Source: Liquidambar formosana
Lineage: Eukaryota > Streptophyta > Magnoliopsida > Saxifragales > Altingiaceae
DNA length: 64,000 bases
Direction of reading: 5' to 3'
Assembly (NCBI GenBank): GCA_039720395.1
Contig: CM077833.1
Span: forward strand, 28,232,271-28,296,270
Both the position numbers and the translations under genes were made by a program. Shown here piece after piece: positions 61,145-64,000 of the stretch; positions within the stretch are counted from its first letter, which is position 1, and every line of letters starts with the position of its first letter. The notes below the pieces were generated by a model that saw only the letters and a program-made list of their open reading frames with translations, was not told the origin of the DNA and did no database searches.

Positions 61145-63964
61145 ATGCATCTTTCACTATGGAAGCCTATATCCCACTGCGCTGCCTTAATCATGGACAA
61201 GAAGACCAGAAGGAGAAATGGTTCTGGTTTGACCGAGGACGCCAAGCGGAAACCCTCAATTCTCCGGAAATTGCAGGAGAACAAGCTGAGGGAAGCTCTT
61301 GAAGAAGCATCTGAAGATGGGTCTTTGGTAAAATCTCAAGACATTGATTCTGAGTCTTTGAATCAAGAGGGAAGCTTTGGGAGGTCGAGATCTCTTGCTA
61401 GGCTCAATGCCCAGAAGGAATTCTTGCGCGCCACCGCTCTCGCCGCTGAGCGAACATTCTGTACAGAGGATTCCATTCCTGAGCTCCACGATGCATTCTC
61501 CAAGTTCCTCACCATGTACCCCAAGTTCCAATCTTCGGAAAAGATCGACCAATTGCGATCGGATGAATACGGGCACCTCTCCGAATTGTTTGCAAAGGTA
61601 TGTCTTGATTACTGCGGCTTTGGGCTGTTTTCTTACCTTCAAACTAATCTGTATTGGGAATCATCGGCATTTAGCTTGTCCGAAATAACTGCAAATTTGG
61701 GCAATCATGCTCTTTATGGTGGTGCCGAGAAAGGTACCGCGGAACATGATATCAAGACTAGGATTATGGATTATTTGAACATTCCTGAAAATGAATATGG
61801 CCTTGTTTTTACTGTAAGTAGAGGGTCTGCGTTTAAATTGCTTGCCGAGTCTTACCCTTTTCAAACAAACAAGAAGTTGTTGACCATGTTCGATCATGAG
61901 AGCCAGTCTGTGAGTTGGATGGCTCAGAGTGCCAAAGAGAAAGGTGCTAAGGTTTACAGCGCTTGGTTTAAATGGCCAACCTTGAAACTCTGCTCTAGGG
62001 AACTGAGAAAGCAGATTTCAAACAAGAAGAAACGGAAGAAGGATTCTGCAGTTGGACTTTTTGCGTTTCCTGTTCAGTCTAGAGTTACCGGGGCCAAGTA
62101 TTCATACCAATGGATGGCACTTGCTCAGCAAAACAATTGGCATGTATTGCTTGATGCTGGGTCATTGGGTCCCAAGGACATGGATTCACTTGGGCTATCC
62201 CTCTTCCGACCGGATTTTATTATCACATCTTTCTACAGGGTGTTTGGGTCTGACCCAACTGGATTTGGCTGCCTTTTGATCAAGAAATCTGTTATGGGAA
62301 GCCTGCAAAATCAATGTGGGCGTGCTGGGTCTGGAATGGTGAGGATCGTCCCAGTTTTCCCCCAGTACTTGAGTGATTCTGTGGATGGGCTTGATGGATT
62401 GGCAGGAATGGAGGATGATGGAATCAATGGAAACGAAGAATTGATGCCTGAAACTAATGCAGGACCACAGTTGCCTGCTTTTTCGGGTGTATTCACTTCT
62501 AATCAGGTTAGGGATGTGTTTGAGACCGAGATGGATCAAGATAACAGCTCAGACAGGGATGGGGCAAGCACCATATTTGAGGAAGCTGAGAGCATTTCAG
62601 TTGGAGAGGTTATGAGAAGTCCAATTTTCAGTGAAGACGAGTCATCAGACTACTCATATTGGATTGATTTGGGTCAGAGTCCATTTGGGTCTGATCATTC
62701 TGGCCAATTGAACAAACAGAAAATCTCCTCACCCTTACCACCCTCGTGGTTTTCTGGCAGGAGGAACAATAAGGGACTCTCCCCAAAACTGTCATCAAAG
62801 ATATCTAAGAGCCCGATATATGATGATAGGAGGGTAAATCTCAGACTGCATGAAGATCCTGTGTTATCTTTTGATGCAGCTGTATTATCAGTGTCTCAGG
62901 AGCTGGACCGTGTTAAGGAGAGCCCTGAAGAAGAATGGTGTGCAGAAACAGATTCCAAGCATGTTGGAGAGATTCAAAGAGAATCAGAAGCTAGAGCAGA
63001 ATCAGTGACTGATTCTAAGTTGGCTACTACTACTGTAAATGGATTCAAATCCAAGAACCAGACTTCTGGCTTTCGGTGCAATAACCTTGAGAGTGCCTCA
63101 ACCTCTGAAATTTGCCAAGAGACAAAAGAAAGTGCAATAAGGAGAGAGACAGAAGGGGATTTTAGACTGTTGGGAAGGAGGGAAGGGAACAGGTTTGCTG
63201 GTGGTAGATTTTTTGGTTTGGAAGAGAGTGATCGAGTTGTAAGCATGGGGCACAGGGTGTCTTTTAGTATGGAAGACAGCCACAAAGAAAGTTTGAGCAA
63301 TTTGTTTGAACCTGGAGAAGTTTCTGTAACTACCCTTGGTGATGATGTTTCCATGAGTGATGGAGAATATGGAGATGAGCAAGAATGGGGTAGGAAGGAG
63401 CCTGAGATTATTTGCCGGCATCTTGATCATATTAATATGTTGGGCCTTAACAAAACTACCCTCAGACTGCGGTACCTTACCAATTGGCTTGTGACCTCAT
63501 TACTTCAACTTCGATTACCTGGTCCAGACGAAAGTGTGGGAGTGCCTCTTGTACAAATATATGGGCCTAAGATCAAGTATGAAAGGGGTGCATCTGTAGC
63601 TTTTAATGTGAGAGAGAGCAGCGGAGCAGGGATGATTCAACCAGAAGTTGTTCAGAAGTTGGCTGACAAAAGTGGTATATCACTTGGTATTGGTTTCCTT
63701 AGTCACATACGGGTAGTAGACAGCCCTAAACAGCATCGTGGGGCATTAGATCTGGAAGATACAGCCTTGTGCAAACCAATGGTCAATGGCTGCCAAGATG
63801 GTAAAAGTGTGTTCTTTCGAGTTGAGGTTGTTACAGCATCATTGGGTTTTCTGACTAACTTTGAAGATGTTTATAAGATGTGGGCTTTTGTTGCTAAATT
63901 TCTTTCTCCTTCATTTGCTGAGGATGATGGACTATCCACTGTCCCAGAAGATTCTGAAACGTAG
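61145..63964 (+). CDS. Molybdenum-cofactor-sulfurase-like PLP-fold protein, probably non-catalytic
   Basis: Single-exon protein of 939 aa in the plant family of PLP-dependent transferase-like proteins related to the aminotransferase part of Mo-cofactor sulfurase (Arabidopsis At4g37100/At2g23520/At5g66950 type). The start [15 protein letters not shown] matches the family N-terminus as I recall it. The fold region runs through [47 protein letters not shown] and [20 protein letters not shown]. In true sulfurases the residue of FYKIFG is the PLP-binding lysine; here it is Arg365. No MOSC domain follows. A long acidic/Ser-rich, probably disordered insert covers about residues 410-740, then a conserved end resumes with [20 protein letters not shown] and reaches about residue 920. 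The frame is unbroken. Function unknown; transsulfurase chemistry using PLP is unlikely. Confidence 0.9.
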   Translation: MHLSLWKPISHCAALIMDKKTRRRNGSGLTEDAKRKPSILRKLQENKLREALEEASEDGSLVKSQDIDSESLNQEGSFGRSRSLARLNAQKEFLRATALAAERTFCTEDSIPELHDAFSKFLTMYPKFQSSEKIDQLRSDEYGHLSELFAKVCLDYCGFGLFSYLQTNLYWESSAFSLSEITANLGNHALYGGAEKGTAEHDIKTRIMDYLNIPENEYGLVFTVSRGSAFKLLAESYPFQTNKKLLTMFDHESQSVSWMAQSAKEKGAKVYSAWFKWPTLKLCSRELRKQISNKKKRKKDSAVGLFAFPVQSRVTGAKYSYQWMALAQQNNWHVLLDAGSLGPKDMDSLGLSLFRPDFIITSFYRVFGSDPTGFGCLLIKKSVMGSLQNQCGRAGSGMVRIVPVFPQYLSDSVDGLDGLAGMEDDGINGNEELMPETNAGPQLPAFSGVFTSNQVRDVFETEMDQDNSSDRDGASTIFEEAESISVGEVMRSPIFSEDESSDYSYWIDLGQSPFGSDHSGQLNKQKISSPLPPSWFSGRRNNKGLSPKLSSKISKSPIYDDRRVNLRLHEDPVLSFDAAVLSVSQELDRVKESPEEEWCAETDSKHVGEIQRESEARAESVTDSKLATTTVNGFKSKNQTSGFRCNNLESASTSEICQETKESAIRRETEGDFRLLGRREGNRFAGGRFFGLEESDRVVSMGHRVSFSMEDSHKESLSNLFEPGEVSVTTLGDDVSMSDGEYGDEQEWGRKEPEIICRHLDHINMLGLNKTTLRLRYLTNWLVTSLLQLRLPGPDESVGVPLVQIYGPKIKYERGASVAFNVRESSGAGMIQPEVVQKLADKSGISLGIGFLSHIRVVDSPKQHRGALDLEDTALCKPMVNGCQDGKSVFFRVEVVTASLGFLTNFEDVYKMWAFVAKFLSPSFAEDDGLSTVPEDSET

Positions 63965-64000
63965 GACATGGAGGCTTGTACGAATGTTTTTTGTTTTCAT

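Noticed and set aside
1..64000. CRISPR arrays, operons, phage or bacterial islands
   Set aside because: The tandem repeats seen have two copies, are protein-coding or are transposon-internal. Genes are spliced and plant-type throughout.

Overview
This window looks like a stretch of a eudicot nuclear chromosome. It is AT-rich, carries many homopolymer and dinucleotide runs, and has widely spaced genes with GT-AG introns. Every recognisable protein belongs to a plant family. I see no organelle, bacterial or viral gene block, no CRISPR array, and no convincing tRNA or rRNA gene. The species cannot be named from the sequence alone.

Layout from left to right. (1) 1-2155, minus: the 5' part of a plastid type I signal peptidase (thylakoidal processing peptidase), whose 3' end lies outside the window. 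(2) 2.2-10.0 kb: intergenic, with a small inverted-repeat element, a 49-bp tandem duplication and a perfect 18-bp hairpin. (3) 10.8-15.7 kb, plus: a complete five-exon amino-acid permease of the lysine/histidine transporter-like 8 type. (4) 18.5-19.2 kb, minus: a single-exon DOF zinc-finger transcription factor. (5) 25.3-43.7 kb, all minus: a tandem array of three ent-kaurene oxidase (CYP701A) genes. Copies 2 and 3 have complete eight-exon reading frames of 512 and 510 aa. Copy 1 keeps seven sound exons but has lost the start codon and membrane anchor. (6) 47.0-49.6 kb, minus: a leucine-rich-repeat extensin (LRX) gene whose first 500 nt carry three separate +1 frameshifts. (7) 49.7-60.0 kb: intergenic, with a 1.4-kb Mutator-like non-autonomous transposon that has a perfect 10-bp target duplication. 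(8) 61.1-64.0 kb, plus: a single-exon protein of the molybdenum-cofactor-sulfurase-like, PLP-fold family in which the position of the cofactor lysine reads arginine.

The genes do not form an operon-like pathway. The only functional group is the kaurene oxidase array. That enzyme converts ent-kaurene to ent-kaurenoic acid on the plastid envelope, early in gibberellin synthesis. The three copies share intron positions and phases, and related sequence blocks lie upstream of each. This indicates duplication of a unit larger than the gene, followed by rearrangement.

No clear new multi-gene system was found. The best candidates for a second look are the decapitated kaurene oxidase copy, the triply frameshifted LRX gene, the Mutator-like element with its internal repeats, the arginine-for-lysine PLP-fold protein, and two strong foldback sequences: one inside intron 2 of kaurene oxidase copy 2 and one at 8.54 kb.
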